This document shows positions 1 to 8,616 of a stretch of DNA of 64,000 nucleotides, in pieces. Positions within the stretch are counted from its first letter, which is position 1. Each line of letters starts with the position of its first letter. The stretch is from positions 1 to 64,000 of the forward strand of contig JAKLIY010000009.1 of NCBI GenBank assembly GCA_022709365.1. The letters are read 5' to 3'. The stretch comes from Pseudomonadota bacterium. Its GTDB lineage: Bacteria > Pseudomonadota > Gammaproteobacteria > Competibacterales > Competibacteraceae. A program made the translations under genes and the position numbers. The notes under the pieces are model-generated. The model was given only the letters and a program-made list of their open reading frames with translations, made no database searches and had not been told where the DNA came from.

Positions 1-14
1 CACTCGGCGTTCAT
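1..14 (-). CDS. Possible start of a gene running off the left edge
   Basis: An ATG on the minus strand at 14-12 is preceded, six bases upstream, by a strong Shine-Dalgarno sequence (GGAGGAGT, read from 28 down to 21). Only four codons (M-N-A-E) lie inside the window, so no product can be named. The plus strand has an ATG at almost the same place (13-15), but without a ribosome binding site. If real, this gene is divergent from the broken gene that follows. Confidence 0.35.
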
Positions 15-113
15 GGCAGCACTCCTCCAAAATAGGCCTTATCTGGATAGACTCTTTACTCCGGTTAGACAACTCCATTCAAAGTTGGTTCACCAGGAAT
101 ATGGGGATCACTA

Positions 114-1580
114 TTAGCAAGACTATACTTTCTCTCCCGTCCGCGCCGATTTGGCAAAAGCCTGTTCCTTGATACGCTGAAGGAACTGTTTGAGGGCAAC
201 GAGCCGTTATTTCGGGGGTTGTATATCCATGAGCGCTGGGACTGGCAAACTGCGTATCCGGTGATCCGCTTCAGCTTTGGCGGCGGGGTATTGAAGTCCG
301 TGCAACACTTGCACGAGACGCTGCATCGGCAATTGGATGACCAGGAACGGCGGCATGACCTGCCGGCCCGTTATCCTGATCTACGCAGTCGTTTTCAAGA
401 CCTCATTGTTCGGCGCAGCGAACAGACCGGCCAGCGGGTGGTGGTGTTGGTCGATGAATACGACAAGCCGATTCTCGACAACCTGACCGACCGTGAAACA
501 GCCCTGGCGATGCGGGAAGGCTTGAAGGATATTTACAGCATTATCAAGGATGCCGACGCTTCGATCCAGTTTGCTTTCCTCACGGGTGTGTCGAAATTCA
601 GCAAAGTCAGCCTGTTTTCCGGGTTGAATAATCTGAACGATGTCACCATCGATGCGAACTACTCGGCGATCTGCGGCTATACCCAAACCGATGTGGATAC
701 CGTGTTTGCCCCGGAACTGGATGGGCTGGATCGGGAGGACATTCGCCGCTGGTATAATGGTTATAACTGGACCGGCGAAGCGGTCTACAATCCCTTTGAT
801 TTACTGCTGCTGTTCGACAAACGGCAGTTTCGTCCCTGGTGGTTTGAGACCGGGACGCCGTCGTTTCTGATTAACTTGCTGGCCGAACGTGGCTTTTTTA
901 CCCCCCAACTGGCCCGATTGCGCACCGGAATGGAGTTGCTTTCGACCTTTGACGTGGAACGTATTGCGACCGAGGCCCTGCTGTTCCAGACCGGCTATCT
1001 GACGATTCACCAGGCTGATGAACCGATTTTAGGTCACTGGATTTACACTCTCGGCTATCCCAATCACGAAGTCGAATCCAGTCTCAACGCCAGCCTATTA
1101 TCAGTCTACACCAACGATCCGAGTCAAAGTTTTGCCCATCGCCTGTGCCTGCTGGATTTGTTATTGGCCGATGATTTAATGGGATTAAAAGATCTGTTTC
1201 AAGCTTTTTTCGCCACCATCCCGCATCAGTGGTACGACAACAATCCGATCAGCCGCTATGAAGGCTATTACGCCAGCGTATTCTACAGCTATTTTGCCGC
1301 ACTGGGATTGGACATCATTCTGGAAGACGCCACGAATCACGGGCGGATTGATATGACGGTGAAGTTCAATCAGCGGATTTATATATTCGAGTTTAAAGTG
1401 GTGGAACTGACCCCGGAAGGGCGGGCGTTACAGCAGATCAAGGACAAGGGCTACGCCGGGAAATATCGGGCGCTCGGCCAGTCGATTCATCTCATTGGCG
1501 TTGAATTCAGCCGCGCCAGCCGGAATGTGGTTGGGTTTGAAGTCTATTCTCAACCGGAAACGCCCAGCAGCGCCCCATAG
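114..1580 (+). pseudogene. AAA-ATPase-like / PD-(D/E)XK nuclease family protein, 5' end frame-shifted
   Basis: The protein belongs to the family that pairs an AAA-ATPase-like domain with a C-terminal PD-(D/E)XK (DUF1703) domain; its cellular role is unknown. The P-loop motif RPRRFGKS is encoded at 138-161, upstream of the first usable start in that frame (TTG at 219). Walker B is seen as VVVLVDEYDKP, about residues 74-84 counted from the TTG. The nuclease-like core near the C terminus has GRID followed by IFEFK. The frame is open back to 69 without a start codon. In the frame of position 91, codons for EYGDHY end in a stop exactly where YFLSRPRR continues in the other frame. This suggests that an 11-14 base insertion near 112-126 broke the gene. 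The 3' end overlaps the convergent permease gene by 31 bases. A rescued shorter protein starting at 219 would lack the P-loop. Confidence 0.72.
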
Positions 1581-2878
1581 ACATAGAGCAGCGCTACCCC
1601 TGCGCCCAGACATTTCAGCACATAGGCCCCGTTCCAGCGCAGAAAGGCGTAGCCGTCGATCCCGTAGCGTCCCTGCATCATCAAATGCAGCCCGGACAAC
1701 GGATTGGCTGGCACGCCAATCGCCCAGGCCATCAGAAGGGTGATCGCCAGCAGGTTCGGTTCGGGATGCAGCGGCGCCAGCCAGACCCCGCAGGCGGCGA
1801 TGCTGATCACGGGATGCACCCCGAGCGCGGCAGCGCCGACCATGACCATCAGAATCAACCCGGCCTGCGTCGGGCCGAACTGGTTGAAGGGCAACCAGTC
1901 GCCGAACTGGCGGGTCAGGCTGGTCAATCCTGCCGCCAGTACGCCTGCCGCCAGAAATAACGCCAATTCATTGACCGTGCTGGCCAACCCCTGCTCGATA
2001 TGCGCTTTGAGCGGTCGCCCGGCGTGCCGTCCCTCCCGCGCCAGCAAAATCGCTACGGTCAGCAACGGCGCGCTGAGAGTGATAATCGCCAGAATCGACC
2101 AGCGCGGAATCAGCGTGTGCAGGGCCAATACGATGGCGACCAGCAGGCCGGGTATCCACAACGCCCCGAAATTCATCGGATAGCCGATGAACGGCGCACC
2201 GAGACGGGGATCTTCGGGATCAATCTCCCGAACCGTCAGCCACAGCGACAGCGCCGCCATCGGCAAACCGGCCAGCACGACCAAGCCCAGGTTAGCGCCT
2301 GGCGCGTAGGTCAGCGCGGCGGCCATGGCTGAAAAAAACGGCGACCAGAAGGCGGCGGCGGCGAAACCCCGGCTCAACGCTAACGCCCGGCGCTTGCCCA
2401 ACCGCCCACGGGTGGTCATGCGGTCGCCGAGAATCACCACGGTGGACAAGTTGATGACCGCGCCAAACAGATGAACGCCGATCAGCGTTCGCCACAGGGC
2501 TTGCCGGCCACGCGGTGGCGGGGCATCGCCATTGGCCGACTCCGGGCGAGTGACCAGCCGCAGGAACGACACCGCCGCCAGCAGGCTGACCAGTCCCTGA
2601 TTACCCGCCAGCGCTTGACCAAGGTTTAACGGACCGCCCTGCAACGCGCCCCACGCCATACCCGTGACACCCAGGCCGAGCAACCAGCCGGTCTGAATAC
2701 GCTGCCGTCGGCCCAACCGACCGCTCAACAGTAAAGCGGCGCTCCACCCCAGCATCCCTGCCGGCAGCAGCGAAATCCCCGGCAGGACCGAGGCGGCGAT
2801 CATCAGGGTCAGCAGGAAACCCGCGAGCGCCTCGCGGCGGGCGGGTAGGAGAGCGAGGAATTGCGCCATGGGTTCCAC
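1550..2878 (-). CDS. Multi-spanning membrane permease of unassigned specificity
   Basis: This 442-residue protein is almost entirely hydrophobic, with roughly eleven or twelve predicted membrane segments. Around residues 225-240 a polar loop rich in Asp, Glu and Pro separates two halves. Each half carries small-residue-rich helices, and the second contains NELALFLAAGVLAAGL and IGVPANPLSGLHL, which resemble the discontinuous-helix segments of the ion-transporter superfamily (ArsB/NhaD/DASS-like folds). I do not recognise a specific substrate. The gene stands alone between a broken gene and a divergent sensor-like gene, so context gives no help. It is inferred to be a secondary transporter of the inner membrane. 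Confidence 0.6.
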   Translation of the reverse strand: MEPMAQFLALLPARREALAGFLLTLMIAASVLPGISLLPAGMLGWSAALLLSGRLGRRQRIQTGWLLGLGVTGMAWGALQGGPLNLGQALAGNQGLVSLLAAVSFLRLVTRPESANGDAPPPRGRQALWRTLIGVHLFGAVINLSTVVILGDRMTTRGRLGKRRALALSRGFAAAAFWSPFFSAMAAALTYAPGANLGLVVLAGLPMAALSLWLTVREIDPEDPRLGAPFIGYPMNFGALWIPGLLVAIVLALHTLIPRWSILAIITLSAPLLTVAILLAREGRHAGRPLKAHIEQGLASTVNELALFLAAGVLAAGLTSLTRQFGDWLPFNQFGPTQAGLILMVMVGAAALGVHPVISIAACGVWLAPLHPEPNLLAITLLMAWAIGVPANPLSGLHLMMQGRYGIDGYAFLRWNGAYVLKCLGAGVALLYVYGALLGVSG

Positions 2879-2976
2879 ACCGGGACGGGCTATAAAATTA
2901 ACAAGATTATTGTGTCATTATCGTTCAAAATCGACGAATTCAGTCAGTTCGGCATGATGACCGGGTGGGTAGCGCT

Positions 2977-4512
2977 ATGGTAGATGGGCAGGAATCACCA
3001 CTTCTCGCGGAAATGACCGCGTTGCGGCAGCAGTTGGCCGTGCTGGAAGCATCCGCGCCAGCTCCTATGAGCCATGTGCTGCACGATGTTGCCGAGGCCC
3101 TGTGGGAAAGCGCTGGGCGTTTTCGCGCGACCTTCGAACAAGCAGCGGTTGGCATCGTGCATGTCGCCCCGGACGGACGCTTCCTGCGGGTCAACCGCAA
3201 AATGTGCGACATTGTTGGCTATGAGCCGGATGAACTGCAAAGGATGAGCTTTCAGCAGATCACCCATCCTGAGGATCTCAGCGCCGATGTGGAGCAGGTT
3301 CGTCGGGTGCTGTCCGGGGAACTTGAAACCTATCACATGGAAAAACGCTACTTCCATAAGGGCGGCGGTATCGTCTGGGTTCATCTGACCGTATCACTGG
3401 TGCGGGAAAGCGGTGGCCAACCGAAGTATTTCATTTCGGTTATCGACGATATCACAGCACGCAAGCAGGCCGAGGCGCTCAGTCGGCTCAACGAATCGCG
3501 ATTCAATTCTCTGCTGGCGTTGAGCGAGCAGGCGCCCAGTCTGGCGGAGCAGGACATCATCGTCCTGGGGCTGGAAGAAGCAGTGCGGTTGACCCAGAGC
3601 CAGATTGGCTATTTCCATTTCGTCAACGAAGATCAGAGAACCCTGCAACTGTTCGCCTGGTCGCGGGAAACGCTCAAGACCTGCACCGCCGCGCCGGCCA
3701 GTCATTACCCGCTGGACCTGGCCGGGGTTTGGGCGGATTGCGCCCGCCAGCGGCGACCGGTCATTCACAATGACTATCAAAACCTGCCCAACAAGCAAGG
3801 GCTGCCCCAAGGCCATTCTCATCTCATCCGGCACATGAGCGTACCCGTGATTGAGCAGGATAAGGTGCGGGTGATTATCGGGGTGGGCAACAAGCCGGAC
3901 GGTTATGACGAAGCCGATACCCGGCAGTTGCAGCTTGTCGCCAACTATGTATGGAAGATTATCTGCCGCCGCCGCGCCGAGGCGCGTATTCAGCGCCTGA
4001 GCTGCCTTTACGCGACGTTGAGTCAGATCAACAGAGCCTTGCTCCGCATCCAGGATCGCGCGCTGCTATTCCAGGAGATCCATCGCGTCGCCAGCGATAG
4101 CGGGTTGTTCGCTGTGGTCTGGATCGGGATGCTGGATGCTGCGGGTCAAATGCAGGTGGCCGCCGGCGACCTCGACCCGATGTTGGGACTGCGGGCCACC
4201 GAGTTGCCCTGTCCCGCTTTGGCTCTGTCGGGGTGCTGCGTCATCGGTGATGCCTTGCAGCGTGGCGCGCCCGTGGTGTGCCACGATTTGCAGGCGAAGT
4301 CCCGGCCCTGTCGGGAGGCGGCGCAACGGGCGGACATCCGCGCCTCTGTGGCGCTGCCGATTCGGGAGCAGGGGCAAGCCGTCGGGGTGTTCATGGCCTA
4401 TTCCGCCGAAGCTGGCTTGTTTGATGAGGCGCTGGTTAATCTGTTGCAGGATATGGTCGATGAGATCTCCTTCAGCCTGGATACCCGACGGGCTGAAGCG
4501 CAGAGTAGATGA
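2977..4512 (+). CDS. PAS-GAF-GAF sensor protein without an output domain
   Basis: A short coiled N terminus is followed by a PAS domain with its PAC motif (about residues 45-165, including HPEDL and FISVIDDITARK). A first GAF-like domain follows (about 180-330, with HLIRHMSVPVIEQDKVRVI), then a second (about 340-500, with SVALPIREQGQAVGVF and EISFSLD). The second GAF is of the kind usually followed by a GGDEF or histidine-kinase module. Here the protein stops ten residues after it, with no catalytic or DNA-binding part, so it either acts through a partner or has lost its output. The ATG at 2977 is preferred because GGGTGGG lies 7 bases upstream; a GTG at 2965 is also in frame. No signal peptide or membrane segment is seen, so it is probably cytosolic. 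Confidence 0.75.
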   Translation: MVDGQESPLLAEMTALRQQLAVLEASAPAPMSHVLHDVAEALWESAGRFRATFEQAAVGIVHVAPDGRFLRVNRKMCDIVGYEPDELQRMSFQQITHPEDLSADVEQVRRVLSGELETYHMEKRYFHKGGGIVWVHLTVSLVRESGGQPKYFISVIDDITARKQAEALSRLNESRFNSLLALSEQAPSLAEQDIIVLGLEEAVRLTQSQIGYFHFVNEDQRTLQLFAWSRETLKTCTAAPASHYPLDLAGVWADCARQRRPVIHNDYQNLPNKQGLPQGHSHLIRHMSVPVIEQDKVRVIIGVGNKPDGYDEADTRQLQLVANYVWKIICRRRAEARIQRLSCLYATLSQINRALLRIQDRALLFQEIHRVASDSGLFAVVWIGMLDAAGQMQVAAGDLDPMLGLRATELPCPALALSGCCVIGDALQRGAPVVCHDLQAKSRPCREAAQRADIRASVALPIREQGQAVGVFMAYSAEAGLFDEALVNLLQDMVDEISFSLDTRRAEAQSR

Positions 4513-4574
4513 CGACGACCTGCGCCTAGTGGATTACCGCATAAATTCTGACAGATCGCGGTCTGGATCGGTAG

Positions 4575-4605
4575 GGTGGATAAGGCGCTCTGCGCTGCAT
4601 CCACC
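4575..4605. terminator. Hairpin between convergent genes
   Basis: GGTGGAT (4575-4581) pairs with ATCCACC (4599-4605), and an inner GCGC/GCGC pair strengthens the stem. It lies between the 3' ends of two converging genes, as expected for a bidirectional terminator, but has no T-run. The sequence type, with GTAGGGTGGAT at its edge, resembles dispersed REP-like hairpins of proteobacteria. I found no second copy in this window. Confidence 0.5.
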
Positions 4606-4616
4606 AACCAACCTGA

Positions 4617-7600
4617 CTAGCGCGATTCGCTCAACCGGGTGTGCGGCAGGCATTGCGGATAGTCGGCCTGCAGAAAGGCGATAAAGCGCTCCCGCACCAG
4701 ACAGCGCAAGTTCCAGGCGGTTGGAGCGTCGGGGGCGCTCATCAAGGCGCGCAAGGTCACGGTGCGCTCGGTGGTGTCGGTGACTTGCAGGCCCCAGGCG
4801 CGACCGTCCCACAAGTCGGATTCGTCGAGAATGCGCTTGAGTTCTTGCCGTCCCGCCTCGACCGGAAAGGTGTAGTCCACGGAGAAGAACGCCGTGCCGA
4901 GCAAGTCAGCGCTGGCCCAGGTCCAGTTCTGAAAGGGCTTGGTATTGAAATAATTGAGCGGCACGATCAACCGCCGGTCATCCCAGATCCGCACGACGAC
5001 ATGGGTCGCGTTAATCTCGGCGATGCGTCCCCACTCGCCTTCCACGATCACCACGTCTTCAATGCGGATCGGTTGGGTCAAGCCAATCTGCACGCCAGCA
5101 ATCAGATTCTCCAGAAACGGCCGGGCCGCGACGCCGATCACGATGCCGGCGACGCCCGCTGAGGCCAGTAAACCCGCGCCCAGTTCACGAATTTTAGGGA
5201 AGGTCATCATCATCACGGACAGGGCGATGACCTGCACCACGATCACCACGATGCGCCGCACCATCTGGAACTGGGTCCGAATGCGGCGTGCGCCCAGGTT
5301 GTCCTTAATATCGACCAGATAATGCTGCTGCAAGACATCTTCCGCCACCGAGGTCAGGCGCACCAGCAGCCAGCCGATGGCGGCGATGTTGATCAGAACC
5401 AGGGCATGTTGCAGGCGGTCGGTCAGTAGCGCGGATAGTTCCAGGGTGGGCAGCAATAACTGAGCGGCGATCACTGGCGCCAGCCAGCCCAGCGGTTGTC
5501 GCAGATGGCGGATCAGGGCAGCGCCGAAAGTGCTTCGGGTTTGTTCCACCAGCCAGCCGGCCAGAATCAGGAGTCCTTCATAGCTCACCAGGACCAGGGC
5601 GAAGGTGATCAACACCGGTCGCCAGGCCACCGACGTCCAGAAGGTGAAGAGCAGACCCTGTTCACTGTATAAATCCAGCAGAATGGCGCCCGCCATCAGC
5701 AGGAGCAGCCAGTGTAACGTGTTGTTCAGAGGGGCGAGAATGTCTTGGGTCCACAGCAAACCATAGTTGCTGTGGGTGATGGCCCGGTTTTTCAGCAAGA
5801 CGATCCACTCATCGATCAGGCTGCGCACCAGTAACCAAATGAGCAAAACGCCCGCCAGCGTCAGCAGTCGCCAGACGATCACCCAGGCTAGGTTGAGATA
5901 ACCGGTCAGGCTCAACAGCGCAGCGCCAGCCAGCGCTAACGGCAACAACAGGGTCAACAGCCGCAGGGCTTCGAACCAGAACTGGCCGGTATAGCGTTCC
6001 GTCAGCCCCTCCAGCAGCAGACGGCGCAAGCGCAGCAGGGGATAGCAGGCGACTAGCCAATAGAACAGAAACAGGCGGTCCAGCACCCGGATCGCGGAGA
6101 ACGGCAGTTCACTGACATGGGCCAGAATGACCAGTGCACCGATCAGGCCGCCGCCCAGCAGAGTCCAGAAGACCAGCGTATAGAGGCGTGGACGGCGCTG
6201 CGTGGCAGGCAAATCGGGCGCTGCCAGCAGCAGCCAGGCCAGGTCGAGGGGTGTTTTGATGCTGACCCAGAGCAACACCAGGGTCCATAGAATGGCCAGT
6301 CCCGGTTGCGGAACCCCCATGATCCAGAGTCCGAGCGCCAGTGCGGCGGCCAGGGCGATGCCCCACAGGTTTCTGCGCAAGAGGCGCGCCACCGTCAGCA
6401 CAAATTGGTTGGCGAAGCGACCGTCCTGCTCCGTGGCGCACCGTTCCGAAAATCGGGCTAAACGGCGGCGGCTCAGCGTCGCTAGGGTGGCCAGCAGCAC
6501 AATCAGACCGGTCAGACTGAACCACTGGTTGATGCCCGCCCGGGTGATCACCGTCAGCGCTGATTCGACGCTCAACCAGAGCTGGTGCAACAGAATACGC
6601 GGGGCCTGACCCAGTTCCACCGCAGTAGCCGGCCACTGCTCCGGGGTGAACAGGTCCCATGACTCGCGGGCCAGCAAATCCTGGCGGGTGCGTTGTGCGT
6701 GAGCCGTTTCCAGACGGTTCCGCAGCAGGTCCAGGCGGTCGCTTTGTTCGTGCAACAACTTCTGGCGCTGGTGGAGTTCCTGCGCTATGTCCGCCAGTAG
6801 TTGGCGCATTTGTTCGTTCACCCGCTGGTCACCGGCGCTGCCCAATTCTGGTGGGGTGAGGGGTTGCTGATTGAGCCGTTCAAAGAGGGGTTCGATTTGC
6901 TGGCCGGTTTCGCGCAGTTCACCGCGTAGTACGGCGAGTCGGTGCAGACCTTCCTGCAAGCGGCGGGGGGCCATATTTTGGGCATTGGCCACTCCCTCCC
7001 AATGGGCCAGTTCGTCGCTGATCGTGGACAGGCGGTGGTCCCAGCGCAGCAGTTGGGCGCGCTCTTCAGCGGTCTGGATACTGATTTTCAGGAAGGACCG
7101 TTGCGCCTCGGAGAGTTTTTCGCCGTCGCGCTCCAAACGGGTGCGCAGTTCTTCGACCTTGCTCAATTTCGCCTGTTGTTGCCGTTCCAGCCGGGTGGCT
7201 CGGTCCTGTTGCGCTTCCTGGCGTTCCTGGGACTGCTGTTGCAGATAGAGTTCTTCCAGACGGGCGCGCCATAAACCTGCCAGGGTCCGACGCTGGGTGA
7301 GCAACGTCAGCCATTCGTTGAGGTTTTGCAGGTTTTCCTGTTCGAGTTCGAGGTCGGTGCGGCGCTGTTCCAGCAGATGATTGACTTGCGCCTGTTGTTC
7401 AGCGCGGCTGCCGCTTTCCGGAAGGTCGCTCTTGGCCGGATTTTTCAGCAATTGTTCCTGGGTCTCCAGCGTCGCAATCGCCTGTTCGAGCACTTTAATT
7501 TGGCGCTGGGCGCCGTCGATGTCCGCTTGCACATTCGCCTGCTGGAGTTGCAGGGCGTCGTGGTTGATTCGAGCCTGATCCATCAAGGCTGCGGTCACGG

Positions 7601-7877
7601 CTTCGTCTTGCAGGGCGTGCAGTTTGCCAGGTTGTTCGGTTTCGAGTTGGGCAATGTCCTGCCGCAATTGGTCGATGGCAGCCCGCTGCTCAGCCAATGT
7701 TTGGCGCAGCGTGTTCTGGCGTTCCGCTATTTTGAGCGGATCGGTGTTCAATAGCGGCAGGGTGAGAGCGTCCTGCGCCTGCACGGCACCGGCGCTAATC
7801 GCCAACAGCAGTAGCAGCCACGATAGGGACAGAATCGATGGTAGCCAACGGTTGTACAAGGAAATCGAGAACGGCAT
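4617..7877 (-). CDS. Large MscS-family mechanosensitive channel (MscK/YjeP-like)
   Basis: This 1086-residue protein has a signal peptide (about residues 1-34, ending VQA). A long Gln/Glu/Arg-rich coiled-coil periplasmic domain follows (about 45-415), then a block of about ten membrane helices (about 440-890). The C-terminal MscS core has the glycine/alanine-rich pore helix and ARPFLENLIAGVQIGLTQP near residues 910-930, followed by the cytoplasmic beta domain (GEWGRIAEINATHVVVR, RLIVPLNYF). Size and order match the MscK (KefA) and MscM (YjeP) class, which release solutes on osmotic downshock. It is transcribed alone, divergent from the lipoprotein gene. Paralogue-level naming is not possible from sequence reading. 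Confidence 0.9.
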   Translation of the reverse strand: MPFSISLYNRWLPSILSLSWLLLLLAISAGAVQAQDALTLPLLNTDPLKIAERQNTLRQTLAEQRAAIDQLRQDIAQLETEQPGKLHALQDEAVTAALMDQARINHDALQLQQANVQADIDGAQRQIKVLEQAIATLETQEQLLKNPAKSDLPESGSRAEQQAQVNHLLEQRRTDLELEQENLQNLNEWLTLLTQRRTLAGLWRARLEELYLQQQSQERQEAQQDRATRLERQQQAKLSKVEELRTRLERDGEKLSEAQRSFLKISIQTAEERAQLLRWDHRLSTISDELAHWEGVANAQNMAPRRLQEGLHRLAVLRGELRETGQQIEPLFERLNQQPLTPPELGSAGDQRVNEQMRQLLADIAQELHQRQKLLHEQSDRLDLLRNRLETAHAQRTRQDLLARESWDLFTPEQWPATAVELGQAPRILLHQLWLSVESALTVITRAGINQWFSLTGLIVLLATLATLSRRRLARFSERCATEQDGRFANQFVLTVARLLRRNLWGIALAAALALGLWIMGVPQPGLAILWTLVLLWVSIKTPLDLAWLLLAAPDLPATQRRPRLYTLVFWTLLGGGLIGALVILAHVSELPFSAIRVLDRLFLFYWLVACYPLLRLRRLLLEGLTERYTGQFWFEALRLLTLLLPLALAGAALLSLTGYLNLAWVIVWRLLTLAGVLLIWLLVRSLIDEWIVLLKNRAITHSNYGLLWTQDILAPLNNTLHWLLLLMAGAILLDLYSEQGLLFTFWTSVAWRPVLITFALVLVSYEGLLILAGWLVEQTRSTFGAALIRHLRQPLGWLAPVIAAQLLLPTLELSALLTDRLQHALVLINIAAIGWLLVRLTSVAEDVLQQHYLVDIKDNLGARRIRTQFQMVRRIVVIVVQVIALSVMMMTFPKIRELGAGLLASAGVAGIVIGVAARPFLENLIAGVQIGLTQPIRIEDVVIVEGEWGRIAEINATHVVVRIWDDRRLIVPLNYFNTKPFQNWTWASADLLGTAFFSVDYTFPVEAGRQELKRILDESDLWDGRAWGLQVTDTTERTVTLRALMSAPDAPTAWNLRCLVRERFIAFLQADYPQCLPHTRLSESR

Positions 7878-8019
7878 GAGCTTGAAAGTGAAAGGTTCGG
7901 CGGATCTGAAAGTCGCAGCCAGAGAATTTTAAAGAAGCTACGAACTCTGAAAGGTTCAAGTCAGATTAGGCGATCTTTGCGGGTTTCTCTTGGCGAGGAA
8001 TAGTGATAACCGCTCTAGT

Positions 8020-8028
8020 TGCTATAAT
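8020..8028 (+). promoter_or_regulatory. Extended -10 promoter element for the lipoprotein gene
   Basis: TGCTATAAT fits the extended -10 consensus (TGn plus TATAAT) and lies 49 bases before the start codon. No good -35 box is present at the usual spacing, which is normal for extended -10 promoters. Confidence 0.5.
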
Positions 8029-8076
8029 CGCCGTTAAATTTCACGCTAACAATGCCGTTTCGCGGCGAGGTCAACC

Positions 8077-8550
8077 ATGCAATTGATTAAAACGACAGCA
8101 GCAGTAACCCTGGTCTTGGCCGCCGGCCTGATCCTGAGCGGCTGCCCGGCGAGTACGTCCGGCGGCGCCTATAGCCGAGACCAAGTCAGACAGGCTCAGG
8201 ATGTGCGCCTGGGCTATGTCGAGAGTGTGCGGCAAATCACGATTGAAGGCACGCGCAGCGGGGTGGGCGCGGTGTCCGGTGCAGCGCTGGGTGGTGTGGC
8301 CGGCAGCACGGTTGGTGGGGGCCGAGGCCAGATCGCTGGTGCGGTCGGCGGCGCAGTTTTAGGGGGCCTGGCGGGTTCCGCTATTGAGGAAAGCGTGACC
8401 CGTCAGCCTGGATTGGAAATTACGGTCCGGTTGGATAGTGGCCGGATGCTTGCGGTGACTCAGGGTGCTGATGAACCCTTCTATCCCGGCGACCGGGTGC
8501 GAGTGCTGACCGGTCAGGACGGTACGGCGCGAGTGGCGCATGACTTCTGA
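8077..8550 (+). CDS. Glycine-zipper outer-membrane lipoprotein, SlyB-like
   Basis: The 157-residue protein starts with a lipoprotein signal whose lipobox is LSGC (Cys at about residue 23). A PagP/SlyB-type glycine-zipper segment follows (about residues 60-105) with repeated GxxxG spacing (GAVSGAALGGVAGSTVGGG, then GAVGGAVLGGLAGS). A short beta-rich C-terminal part has the motif GDRVRVLTG that is usual in SlyB/Pcp proteins. The family sits in the outer membrane and is linked to envelope integrity and magnesium stress; no enzymatic role is known. It is a single gene with an extended -10 promoter in front and a hairpin behind. Confidence 0.85.
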   Translation: MQLIKTTAAVTLVLAAGLILSGCPASTSGGAYSRDQVRQAQDVRLGYVESVRQITIEGTRSGVGAVSGAALGGVAGSTVGGGRGQIAGAVGGAVLGGLAGSAIEESVTRQPGLEITVRLDSGRMLAVTQGADEPFYPGDRVRVLTGQDGTARVAHDF

Positions 8551-8578
8551 TTACTGAACACCCGGCGATGAACCGCAG

Positions 8579-8611
8579 CGCCACATCCTTCCTGCAGGGG
8601 ATGTGGCGTTT
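8579..8611. terminator. Strong hairpin between convergent genes
   Basis: CGCCACATCC (8579-8588) is perfectly repeated in inverted orientation as GGATGTGGCG (8599-8608), followed on the plus strand by TTT. It lies between the lipoprotein gene and the oxidase gene that end here from opposite sides, so it can end both transcripts. Confidence 0.75.
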
Positions 8612-8616
8612 CTGGC

